The notes under the pieces are model-generated. The model was given only the letters and a program-made list of their open reading frames with translations. It was not told the DNA's origin and made no database searches. 64,000 bases of DNA from Adineta steineri (taxonomy: Eukaryota > Rotifera > Eurotatoria > Adinetida > Adinetidae), in NCBI GenBank assembly GCA_905250115.1, contig CAJNOI010000012.1:562619-626618 (forward strand), given 5' to 3'. Below are positions 11,401 to 19,922 of the stretch, piece by piece. The position numbers were made by a program, and so were the translations under genes. Within the stretch, counting starts at the first letter, position 1. Each line of letters begins with the position of its first letter.

Positions 11401-12650
11401 CCACGATCAGTTAGCCGAGCTAAATTATACATTCCTTCAGCATTACCTTGATTGGCTGCTTTAGCAAAATATCTAGCGGCTTGTTCATGGTTTTGTTTAA
11501 TATCAATATCACCATGTTCATACTTATGCCCCATAATAACATCAGCAGCAGACGGATCAATTTTGCCAAGTAACTCGTGTCCCATACGTATTTGTTGTGG
11601 ATCATGACCATATTTTTGTTGCATTTCATTTAAATGTTCTTGCATCGTAATTGGTTGACCTCGTGGATCAAGATGTTCATGTCGTGATTGTCGACATAGC
11701 ACCTGTTGACTATCATTGATTGCTTCCTGTATTTTGATACTATTTGGATCAAGTGCTAATGCTCGTTCAAACGAATTAATTGCTTTTTCATGATCATTTA
11801 AAGCGGCATAAGCTTTGCCAACACGAAAATGTCCCTGCCATGATGTTGAAGACAGCATTCGAGCTTGTTTCGCATCATGAAGAGCGCGATATCGTTGATC
11901 TGTTGGATCGTCATCGGCTAACATATTCGATGCGCTCACTTGCTTTTCATGTAGTGCAAGACGACTTGCTGACATATTTGAATAGACAATAGCACGCTGA
12001 TGGTTTGAAACATCTGTTATGTTGACTGCCTTTGTAAATAATGTAATTGCATCAGAAAAGTTTTGTTCTTTATGAGCTTGTGATCCTAAAGAATTCAGAC
12101 GTAATACTTCCGATACGTTGGATTCATTAATCGGTTGTTTAGACGGTTCAAACATACTGTCGCTTTTGAGTTCATTTAACTCCTCATCAGAACCACCGAA
12201 AACAACTAGAATTGCTACTAATTTTGACCACAACTGATGAAACTCGTTGTTGTCAATAGTTTTTGATGCATGATGAGCTAATGTATTTCGAATAGCTCTT
12301 AATTCAATTAACATTTTATCTTCATTGTCAAGTTGTTGTATTTGAGTTGTGTTAAGAGTTTTCGGACGATCAGTATTTAACAAAAGACTCGTTAATGTTG
12401 TTAAATCCCATTCATTTGAATCTCCAACACGAACTAACGTTTTTTGGACTGTTGTTAAATTAAACTTTTTACTCTTGCCGATAACATTGGCTAAATACTT
12501 TTTTCCACATTTTAACGAATCGTTCCATAATTGACCGTTTGTAAATAGTCGATAGCGGTTTTTAAACACTTGACGAAGAATGATATGTGAATGAGCTAGC
12601 AATAAGTCTAATTTAAAATAATTGCGAACGCTAAGCGGTGTATTGGTCAT
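8451..12650 (-). CDS. HEPN-TPR-Sel1-MYND multidomain protein (1399 aa)
   Basis: A single uninterrupted 4.2-kb exon, starting at the ATG at 12650. The N-terminus (about residues 1-165) resembles the HEPN region of DZIP3-type proteins and carries RNTLAH at 121-126, which fits the R-x4-H RNase motif of HEPN domains. TPR helices follow (about 175-320), with a clear unit near YAALNDHEKAINSFERALALDPN. Next is a run of Sel1-like repeats (about 360-560, units such as AARYFAKAANQGNAEGMYNLA). More helical repeat follows, and then a MYND zinc finger (about 1047-1083: CRCC, CSRCKRARYC, C and HKLIC ligands). The C-terminal 300 residues look like a beta-propeller. MYND and TPR/Sel1 modules bind proteins, so an adaptor, possibly with RNase activity, is the inference. 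Its lack of introns is odd among intron-rich neighbours. Confidence 0.8.
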   Translation of the reverse strand: MTNTPLSVRNYFKLDLLLAHSHIILRQVFKNRYRLFTNGQLWNDSLKCGKKYLANVIGKSKKFNLTTVQKTLVRVGDSNEWDLTTLTSLLLNTDRPKTLNTTQIQQLDNEDKMLIELRAIRNTLAHHASKTIDNNEFHQLWSKLVAILVVFGGSDEELNELKSDSMFEPSKQPINESNVSEVLRLNSLGSQAHKEQNFSDAITLFTKAVNITDVSNHQRAIVYSNMSASRLALHEKQVSASNMLADDDPTDQRYRALHDAKQARMLSSTSWQGHFRVGKAYAALNDHEKAINSFERALALDPNSIKIQEAINDSQQVLCRQSRHEHLDPRGQPITMQEHLNEMQQKYGHDPQQIRMGHELLGKIDPSAADVIMGHKYEHGDIDIKQNHEQAARYFAKAANQGNAEGMYNLARLTDRGLGVNKDSKFATTLLEKAAEQSADHPKFKGLTNVGVAESEHSLGLRYAEGVFVQKNLSTAAQWYQRAVDHGSAEASNNLAILYLNGTGVEKDLQKANQLFELSARRGDPKAMLNLAWGLLEINDLEMAKIWFDRACEAGNLYAQAKRNDFESALRQKQQIIENHPSSALQAMEEATAFSDLITAIQFENSLSNDSSVYDLNVLNEHAKRGSQTAEKMYNALRHFHNALHLITKSESLTIQQENIFIHEYAQCCRIEHTVAEIPNKNIERKIERIIDRVFQRCCNDSNLINSQLDEDVRVCYVVLHVGSPKINLRFLNSCKQKYPKVVFFLEFSGAMNVMLGQFEAAVSDANAGLKIDPNYYELLFMKATVFVVLEKELDEIINAYQTFLTDAPRDHCKVPESYYSMACRYVECSDDDDLIEETYKQGEEAEKIQLPCFLPYKSDNKMALKAAFEDECSPDLIPVLVPDRRSRLTDLHRIDIFKRHRQWSASMSSNKNAPIGITQKPRVKQPTSKSLIGLKSISLREINPTKDHVYNGYVLSVTIIDEALSWKPSIHLVIEDENYDCDHMVVYDFQDTQGKHLINEVFTIGTKMSIINPYLRIGANDGKPFIRVDDFSSIIFQHESERVVNMCRCCGQSNASHVCSRCKRARYCTKECQIMDWKLYEHKLICIDRSYREKSPKFDEPVAQKFDDQQEDTTQANQLRLPLIPIDAAQNDTGAQTSNLFPLAPAYKEKNVPLGSSVWMASNSLHLLMKRNNHLCLLDRNLDVVKKTPWSSNENVIDICWCDTLDQFFVLGDEDSFVSLHRSTMARKTLPVDPNIKLLCCTCSNSKLYVSNRKGGSNIFIYSLLPNIVLVKQWNSPATCTIEERIEYMRYSNEKLALIINNISHNMRLELRCESTLEKLWSLNLGNYMSPFYGYHICPLPADEWLVIAQTNSRLLHIAPDGTIKASIVYEPRCCSAALFGPDVLAISTDYRLFLHKL

Positions 12651-13588
12651 AGTAATATAAATGTTACGAAAACAGAAAATATGTTGAATAATTTAAGTAA
12701 TATTTATGAAGTTTTGAAATAACTTATTTATTTCGAAACTCAAGTCTGCTAATATGTGCTGTACACTTTTTGCGTCGAGAAAAAAACACGTCTATCAATG
12801 CGCGAACGTTAGTGAAATTATACAATATTGTCGTCGCATACTTTCATCCCTGACATCGGTCTAGTCTAATGAAAAGGAAAAAAATAGTAAATACACGTTT
12901 TGATAAGATATGAGCGATACTTTTCTACCATTCTTTTTTTCTTTTTTCTTTCTACCTTCTGTTTTGTGATGTTATCGTATGTGCAGAGTCTATAGACATA
13001 AAATCGACAATTACGTTTTTTTCCATAAATACCTGCCTTTTCCATTGAATTACAGATGTGAGTCGGTCGGCGTACACCTCTGCATAAGATTTATAATTCC
13101 ATTTACAATATAAATGCGTTTACAAGAACTTCGAGTTGTACTAGACTATATTTTTTTTAATGACTGTCTGAAACTGGCAAAACTTCTAGCACTATTGAAT
13201 CATCCTAAAATTACGGGTATGGATGAGGTTTCATAACAATTTTGCACTCTCTTCCACATTCCGCACCCTCGATAAATGATAATAATACATATAGAAGATA
13301 TTCATAAATATTTCGTTTTGCAAATGTTCAAGATTTAATTTTTACAAGACGTCGTTTTCTCATTTGTTTCGATCTCTGTATGATTCGATAAAAAGGAAAA
13401 ATGTCAGTTTGTGAATCGCTCTTTTCTACTCAATCGTTTTTCTTCTTAGTCACTCTACAGAATCATAATAATGACTCATAAATTAGTTATTACACAACTT
13501 GTCTTTTTTTCTCTTCATTACCTTTAATTGATAAATCAAAGACGCATATTTTGTGTTTTTTTTTCTTCATTTTAGTTTTGTAAACATA
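12651..13588. other. Intergenic region between divergent genes
   Basis: No gene seen. This region must hold the promoters of the minus-strand MYND gene and the plus-strand F-box gene. A weak G-rich/C-rich pair (GGGTATGGATGAGG near 13217, CCGCACCCTCG near 13260) resembles a decayed TGTGGG repeat. A CATTTTAG just before the F-box ATG could be the end of a 5'-UTR intron. Confidence 0.5.
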
Positions 13589-15241
13589 ATGGAGTCTTTA
13601 CCCGATGAAATAATCTTATTTATTTTTCGTTATCTACATAAATTCGATATAATTTACTCATTTAACGATCTTAACGAACGTTTTCAACGTATAATCGAAC
13701 CCTATTACATCGATATTGATCTCACACAAGACAAAATTTCCAATAAATATTTCCTATTATTTCTGAAACATATACTTCCATTACACAATCAAACGATCCG
13801 AACTCTCAAATTCAATAGCGAAGAATTAATTCAAAATCTTTCTCCACATATCCGTCATTTGACTAACTTAGAATCTCTCACAATAGAGTTCGATAGATCG
13901 AGTACTTCCGAAGAACAAGATCAGTTGATCACTGACGCTGCATGTCTTCCATCGTTATCTGAACTGTCCATATTTTTTGCTAGAAGAAATCACAGTCTAA
14001 AGTCTATTTTTTTATCTGCACTATCTAACTTAACAACACTGACTCTATTAACTCCAGGTGGTTTTCTTCATCTTAATGGTGTTTTTAAAATGCCTTATCT
14101 GAAACGATTGTCAATCAATATAATATCGATTAGATTATTAGGAAAACTATTCTCAATGACGACAAATCTTGAAGAACTCCATTTATCGATTTTATCTTCT
14201 ATTCGCCCAGACTGTTTCAGTCGATTTGAAGTACCAAGAACATTATATAAATTACACTTAGAACTTGGTCAGGATGATACACAAGAACAACAATCAAATT
14301 TTAATATTACGATGAAGTTTTTAGATATGTTTAAGGATAATCTCACATCACTCACGTTGATTGCTATTATAAAAGAAAAAAACTTTTCAAACTATGAATC
14401 ATTTCACAAATTAGTGAATAATTTTACTCACTTAGACACTTTCGAATATTTTATTCGCACAAACCTTCCACCTAATTCGTTGTTTACAAATATTCATGAA
14501 TTACCAGATTCTAACTATATTACTTTTACTCTTCCACAACCTCAACCCTTCGACTATACAATTTGTCGAACAGCATTTGAACTTAGACTTACATCTGATT
14601 CACATATTACTTTATCACAATTACTTCATTGCTCTACGCTCTTTCTCTACGGTAACAACATTCCTAGGACTCTATCCAATGCGTTGGAACTAAATAACAA
14701 CATTACATTTCCATATTTGAAAGAAATAACGTTTGCTGGACACATTGGAACAAGTGATATACGTGCAATATGTCAATTTTTCTCCAAATTAATCCATTTT
14801 TCACCCAATCTACATACTATCGAAATTAATATTAATTTGAATTATATGACTGAAATCGTTGAGCAACTAAAGGAACTCGTCTCTATGAGATATTTGAAGC
14901 AAATCAGACATTTTCGGCTTGGACAATATTATTCTTGTAATTCATTTCTTCATGATTTGTTGAAAATCTTTCCAAATTTGATTACACTTAGGCTTCCAAA
15001 GAGTGTATCAATTTTCGATGAAAACATAACAACATTAATTAACTTCGTTCAAATTTCAAGCACATATTTTCCTCGACTCATTCATTTGACGTTTTATGGA
15101 GATTTGAAAAGTTCTAATCGACGTGTATTTGAAAGTAATGCAAAACATCTAAATGAACGACAACAAATAGAACATCCATGGCACTGTACAACTGGAAAAG
15201 AATCCAACAACAAATATTATTATTTGAGTATATGGTTGTAG
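13589..15241 (+). CDS. F-box/LRR-like protein (550 aa)
   Basis: The F-box is at the very N-terminus (MESLPDEIILFIFRYLHKF, residues 1-48), expected to bind SKP1 and recruit substrates to an SCF ubiquitin ligase. I chose the ATG at 13589 because the F-box starts there; the upstream in-frame ATG at 13553 would only add a Phe-rich stretch that reads like a polypyrimidine tract. The rest is one open exon of irregular leucine-rich repeats (units such as LTNLESLTIEF, TTNLEELHLSIL, FPNLITLRLPKS). It is the same family as the interrupted gene at 4629 but clearly diverged. It ends at TAG 15239-15241, about 100 bp before an assembly gap. Confidence 0.75.
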   Translation: MESLPDEIILFIFRYLHKFDIIYSFNDLNERFQRIIEPYYIDIDLTQDKISNKYFLLFLKHILPLHNQTIRTLKFNSEELIQNLSPHIRHLTNLESLTIEFDRSSTSEEQDQLITDAACLPSLSELSIFFARRNHSLKSIFLSALSNLTTLTLLTPGGFLHLNGVFKMPYLKRLSINIISIRLLGKLFSMTTNLEELHLSILSSIRPDCFSRFEVPRTLYKLHLELGQDDTQEQQSNFNITMKFLDMFKDNLTSLTLIAIIKEKNFSNYESFHKLVNNFTHLDTFEYFIRTNLPPNSLFTNIHELPDSNYITFTLPQPQPFDYTICRTAFELRLTSDSHITLSQLLHCSTLFLYGNNIPRTLSNALELNNNITFPYLKEITFAGHIGTSDIRAICQFFSKLIHFSPNLHTIEININLNYMTEIVEQLKELVSMRYLKQIRHFRLGQYYSCNSFLHDLLKIFPNLITLRLPKSVSIFDENITTLINFVQISSTYFPRLIHLTFYGDLKSSNRRVFESNAKHLNERQQIEHPWHCTTGKESNNKYYYLSIWL

Positions 15242-15342
15242 TTTAAAAAATATTACAACACGCACTGACAAAAATTTATAAGATTCACGAATCGAAAGAC
15301 AGTGGATTTGGATTATTTTCTTGTTCCATTCGCACATTGTAA

Positions 15343-15442
15343 NNNNNNNNNNNNNNNNNNNNNNNNNNNNNNNNNNNNNNNNNNNNNNNNNNNNNNNNNN
15401 NNNNNNNNNNNNNNNNNNNNNNNNNNNNNNNNNNNNNNNNNN
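15343..15442. other. Assembly gap (100 N)
   Basis: Exactly 100 undetermined bases, the usual scaffold-gap placeholder. The 3' exons of the ankyrin gene at 16254-17852 may be lost here. Between the gap and 15905 I see no convincing coding sequence. Confidence 0.95.
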
Positions 15443-15904
15443 TCGCTGCTGAATGACGAAGAAGTTTGGTAATTATTGTTGTTAGAAAACCATCGTTATC
15501 AAACTAAACTTTTGTATCTTTTCTCTCAATATATCTCTGTCGTCTTATTTTGAATGGTTGTCATTACGCGATCGAAAAGTATTGCTCTCACAGCAACAGC
15601 TGCATCTTCTCCTGCTTCTCCACCCATCAAATATAATAATACAAAAAATACGTAACCGAGCAAGATCATGCTCGACTATATATCGTTCTGTCTCTCTTTC
15701 CCTAATTAGTCTTCAGCATAGTCAATCACGATGAACTACGTTAAAGTACAACACAGTTCTTTCAATTCAAAAGTTTTTATTTAAAGTTTTTCTCTTCTAA
15801 AAGTTACCTATTCTCTCACTTGTATAGATATTTGTTGTCTAATGCTTTTTTTTTGAAAGACTATATTAGGAAATAAAATAAAATAAACTTTGTTATAAAA
15901 AAAC

Positions 15905-16215
15905 AATTCTTTTCTGTTCCGAACATCCGGAGTATTTTCTTACGAACATCGGTCATTCACTGTGACGTACACCCGTCATTTCATGTTTCGGACATCCTGT
16001 ATTTTTTCGTTCCGAACATCGGTACAGTTTTCGCTCCGAATCCCCGTCATTTCATGTTGCGGCCATCCGGTAATTTTCGTTGCGGACATCGGTACGATTT
16101 TCATCGCAAACATCCGGTCTTTTTCATTCCGATCATCCGGACTTTTTTTTCCGAATTTTCGGCGTAACTGGGATCCGGAACGAATTTCTCTGTCCGATGT
16201 CCGAAAAAAAGATCA
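15905..16215. repeat. Degenerate CCGGACATCGG minisatellite
   Basis: About a dozen diverged copies of a 22-24 bp unit close to TTCGTTCCGGACATCGGTA follow one another (for example at 15918, 15944, 15987, 16010, 16065, 16084, 16110 and 16131). The ORFs across it are repeat translations, not genes. It is more G+C-rich than its surroundings. It would fall inside an intron of the ankyrin gene if that gene continues to the left. Confidence 0.7.
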
Positions 16216-16253
16216 GGACGAAAAGGGATAATCCCGTAAAAATAAAAGCATAC

Positions 16254-17852
16254 TTTAATCATCTTCTCGACACAATTCTTTGAGTTGTAAAACGTCGCTG
16301 TTAGTAATGGTGTATACTCAGCTTGGTTCGTCGAGATAGAATGTTCATTTAATTCTTGTTGATTTAAAAGCCATTCGAGAAGATTTGCATTGTCATGACG
16401 ACACGCCACATGAACTAGTTGTTCTTGATTTTCAGGCGAAGATACTTCAAGAAGACATTTTAAATGATCAAACTCCTGATGGTGTTTACGTCGAGCGATT
16501 ACATCGAATACAATTATAATTTGTTCTTCGTCCTTCACGGTTTCAGTAAATATTTCCATGAGAGAATTCTTAGACTTTTGTTGCGCTTCCTTTTTGTCAT
16601 TTGATGACGGACGTGTCATAGCTGGATGAGATGCCACAAAGACAAGAGGTGTCATGTTGTCAAGTGTACAAAGATTTAAAAGATCTTTGCTTTGCTTTGA
16701 TGATTTTTTCTTTATATATTTCACTAGAGTAAGAAGTTCTTCTGCATTCATAGGATTTATAGAAAGGACGGAATAATGTAGTACACTTGCGTTAACTTTG
16801 GTTAATGCCTGTACAAAAAAAATTAGATCGCTATGATATAGAGGTCATACTCACGTCAACTTTTGCTCCATGATAGATCAAATATTTGATATAAGGACGT
16901 CGACCACGCATTGCAGCCAGATGCAAAGGAGTACGACCTTCGTCATCAGCATGATTGACATCGGCACCACAATCTTTAATAAGTAATTCGATCATACGCA
17001 ATGGATTTTCATTTTTTGATTGCTAGCATATAGAAAAAACATATGTGCACATATATTTCATATGCTTATCAACGTTTATATATAACCTTTGAATGTCATT
17101 TTCTCTACATTTACACTGCCTACAATCGTTTTAAAAATGCTTTTATTATCTTATACTGCATTTATGCAAATTATTAGAACATGAACAAATATTTAGCTAT
17201 GAAATCTCTGACAGACTCTACGAAAAAGCTTCTCACTTATTTAATTCGTAAGTAAACACTCACATTTGCCCATATGCAATTCGATTGAGCTATCACATGT
17301 AAAACATTTTCACCAATACCAGTGAGAAGGTTGACATCTATATTGATATTTTTTGAAATGACAAATACTGTTTGTTTCAGTTGGAGAAAAACATACCACA
17401 TTGATATTGACCTTCTTTCGATGTTAACCAACGACATAAATCCACATTATTACAGTCAACAGCATAATGAAGAGGTGTCCATTGTTTCCTGTCATCGGGA
17501 GTACTTATCATTTTCTGCACGCTTTTCTTTGAAATTCTATCTTTTTCGACTGCTTTTTCGAATAGACTCCATTTTCCTAGAAACTTTTCTAGATCTTTCT
17601 CCGAGACGGCCTATAAACAGTTTATTAGGTAAACAAGGGCAGAATTCTTTTAGAGTTTGATAAATAATATTTTACCTCGAAGAGAAGCTCTTGAGCCGAT
17701 TTTGCTTCTGATCGATCATAGTTGACCAATGGCCACTTTTTAGATTTTCTTCGAGACCTAAGCTGAGGCAGTTTTTGAACGATTAAATCGATAGTTGTGT
17801 CTGACTCTGACTCCACCGATAAGTTGTCCCAATCGCACGTATTTCGAGACAT
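16254..17852 (-). CDS. Ankyrin-repeat protein, 3' end unresolved
   Basis: Exons on the minus strand: 17852-17676, 17610-17412, 17367-17264, 17022-16855 and 16808-16254. All joins use GT..AG and keep the frame. The start is MSRNTCDWDNLSVESESD. Ankyrin units are visible as QWTPLHYAVDCNNVDLCRWL, ENVLHVIAQSN, DEGRTPLHLAAMRGRRPYIKYL and EQLVHVACRHDNANLLEWLL followed by EYTPLLTATFYN. Ankyrin repeats mediate protein binding; no enzymatic domain is seen, so the partner and role are unknown. The last exon stops at a consensus donor (AAA|GTATGC) at 16253, and the presumed intron runs into the minisatellite and the 100-N gap, so downstream exons are missing. Intron 2 is only 45 bp. Confidence 0.7.
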
Positions 17853-18548
17853 GTATCAGTCTACAGTGAAGATCAAGTTTGAAAATGTTTCGTCGTGTTT
17901 ATGAGATCTAAAAATAAAATCTGTGAGAGAAGGATCGTATAGCGTTCGTGCAGATTATTTTTCGCTTTTTTTATCTCAGATGAGAAGTCTGGTTGAACCA
18001 TACTCAAAACCAAAATATCAAGTTATGTGGTCTAACCGTTGGAAAATACGAGTAAAACCAAAGCTAAAGGGTTTAGAGTAGAAAAAGCCCAGATAAGTTC
18101 TTGTGCTCATTGATTTTTAGAGCTGGCTTAGAATCGTTTTACGAAGTTTTTGAGTCATTCTTAGATATTCATTAAAAAAATCAAGTAATGAAGTCTCGAT
18201 CTAAAATCTTGCCTGGAGATAGCTCTAATGACTCTCAAAATATTCTAAGTGTTTCAGTCAAAAAGAATGTTTGTTTGTTTGTTGTGATACTGAATTTCCC
18301 AAAAATAGTTGTTTGTCAGTGACATATAGAAATGGAGTTTATTTGATAATTCAATATCTTGGGAGTACAGGTGCAGTTATTATTGTAGTCTAGCACCCAC
18401 ACCCTAAATTCTAAACTCCGCAAGGTACTTAGTGTGGTAAAGCATATGAACATTAAATTGCTTTACTCACCCTTACTATAGATACTAGTCAAAAACTCGA
18501 CTTAATCGATAAGTACTCGAATTCATCTTCGTACGAGAGTGACAATAA
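17853..18548. other. Intergenic, no gene seen
   Basis: No coding sequence is supported. GGGAGTACAGGTGC at 18361 and GCACCCACACCCT at 18393-18405 form a weak TGTGGG-type inverted pair. Confidence 0.5.
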
Positions 18549-18900
18549 TTTTTTTCTGAAAAAGAAAATGTAACAATGACAGCAAAGAATATACTTTCCA
18601 GTATTGAGAATGTAAAAACGATCACAGACACGTTTTTTTCAGGAAGAAGCGTATAGGAATGAGAACAAGAAAAATGCGTTTGCCAATTGAGAATGCAGGA
18701 ATAACGATGGACAAGTTTCTTTTCCGGGAAAGAGTTTGAGGATGAGGATGAATTAATTTTTTTTCTGGAAGGAGAATGCAGAAATGAGTGAAAAAAGATT
18801 CTTCCAACAAGGAGAATATAATTATGGTAATGGACAAGGTTTTTCCGGGAAAAAAGTGTAACAACACTAACAAAAAACAGCTTTTTCAGGAGGATTCTCA
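18549..18900. repeat. Degenerate 41-bp tandem repeat
   Basis: Roughly nine diverged units of 39-43 bp, with a consensus near TTTTTTCCGGGAAGGAGAAT followed by a GAACAATGACAAG-like part. Two subtypes seem to alternate: one with TTTTTCnGGAA and one with TTCCAAnnGAGAAT. The overlapping ORFs on both strands are translations of the repeat. Confidence 0.65.
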
Positions 18901-18939
18901 CTACTTTTTGGACAATCTAAAATCGCTTACTTCTCAACA

Positions 18940-19688
18940 GAAAATGAAATTCCATCAATTATTTATTGCCTAAAAAATCTCCAATCTCTCATTATAGAAG
19001 AGACGAATATTACATATTTCTCAAGTGATATTAAAAACTTGAAAAACTTACAGGCTCTTAGCATAACTTCTGCACCACCGCTTTCTAGACTTACCGATGA
19101 GATAGGAGACCTTAGCTAGTTACAAGGATTATGTGTTGGTGATTGCCGTGAATTAGCCTATCTACCGCACACCCTCAATATGGGATATATCTGCTTCGTA
19201 GTCTATCTTTATTTTGGACTGGAATAAGAGAACTATCGGTGGAGGTAGCTGATCTGGACAGTTTAACTCAACTACAACTGCACGGTAACTATTATATACT
19301 ATATTTGCCACGTCGGATAAAACAGTTACATTCGTTGACAGTTATATTAATTTTTGACATGTCATCAGTTTCTCTTGATGATTTGCAGGGTATTCCTAAC
19401 CTGCGAAATTTGAAATGTCTGGATCTTTATGGTTGTAAATTATCATCAATACAATGGCTAGAAATTATTAAATTATCAAAAACTCTTCGCAGTCTTAATT
19501 TGGAAGGAAAAAAGTTGACAAATCTACCAGTTGAATTGGTACACATGGAACAATTAATATATTTAAATTTATACGGTAATCCATTATCAAACAAGACACG
19601 AATGAATATACAAAATATGTTTATCAACAATACGAAAATTAAAATCAGCTACGAGCCTAATACTTATTGGGAGAATGTGTGTGGCTGA
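18940..19688 (+). pseudogene. Leucine-rich-repeat gene, broken
   Basis: From 18940 the frame reads ENEIPSIIYCLKNLQSLIIE and continues through LRR units (NLKNLQALSI, EIGDLS) to an in-frame TAG at 19117-19119. LRRs go on past it (LQGLCVGDCRELAYLPHTL) until a frameshift between about 19170 and 19205, then continue in another frame (ADLDSLTQLQLHG, LKCLDLYGCKLSS, LRSLNLEGKKLTNLP, LIYLNLYGNPLSN) to TGA at 19686-19688. The short 22-24 residue repeats resemble the plant/bacterial-type LRRs of NLR or LRR-only proteins and differ from the F-box genes. It is adjacent to the MULE element but not cut by it. CAACAG before 18940 could be a splice acceptor. Confidence 0.65.
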
Positions 19689-19922
19689 GACATAAAGGCG
19701 GAAAACTATAAGGAGAATATTTTCAGAGCGGATGCAGTTAGCGAACTGGTCTTATCACCATTTGAAAGAGAGACTTTTAGAATATAAATCTTAATTATAT
19801 TCAAGAGATTAGTTACCATCGAAGATTTTGTTTTCTGTAGGATAAAAGTATTTTCAAATGAATGTTCAATTCTAAGATGATCATTCGATAGGCTAAGATC
19901 CACTGTTTTAATCTAGAATCAT

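Noticed and set aside
15962..16283. Overlapping ORFs rich in FRTS/SFRTS
   Set aside because: Translations of the 22-24 bp minisatellite in different frames.
18485..18901. 138-codon minus-strand ORF and neighbours
   Set aside because: Translations of the 41-bp tandem repeat on both strands, no family pattern.
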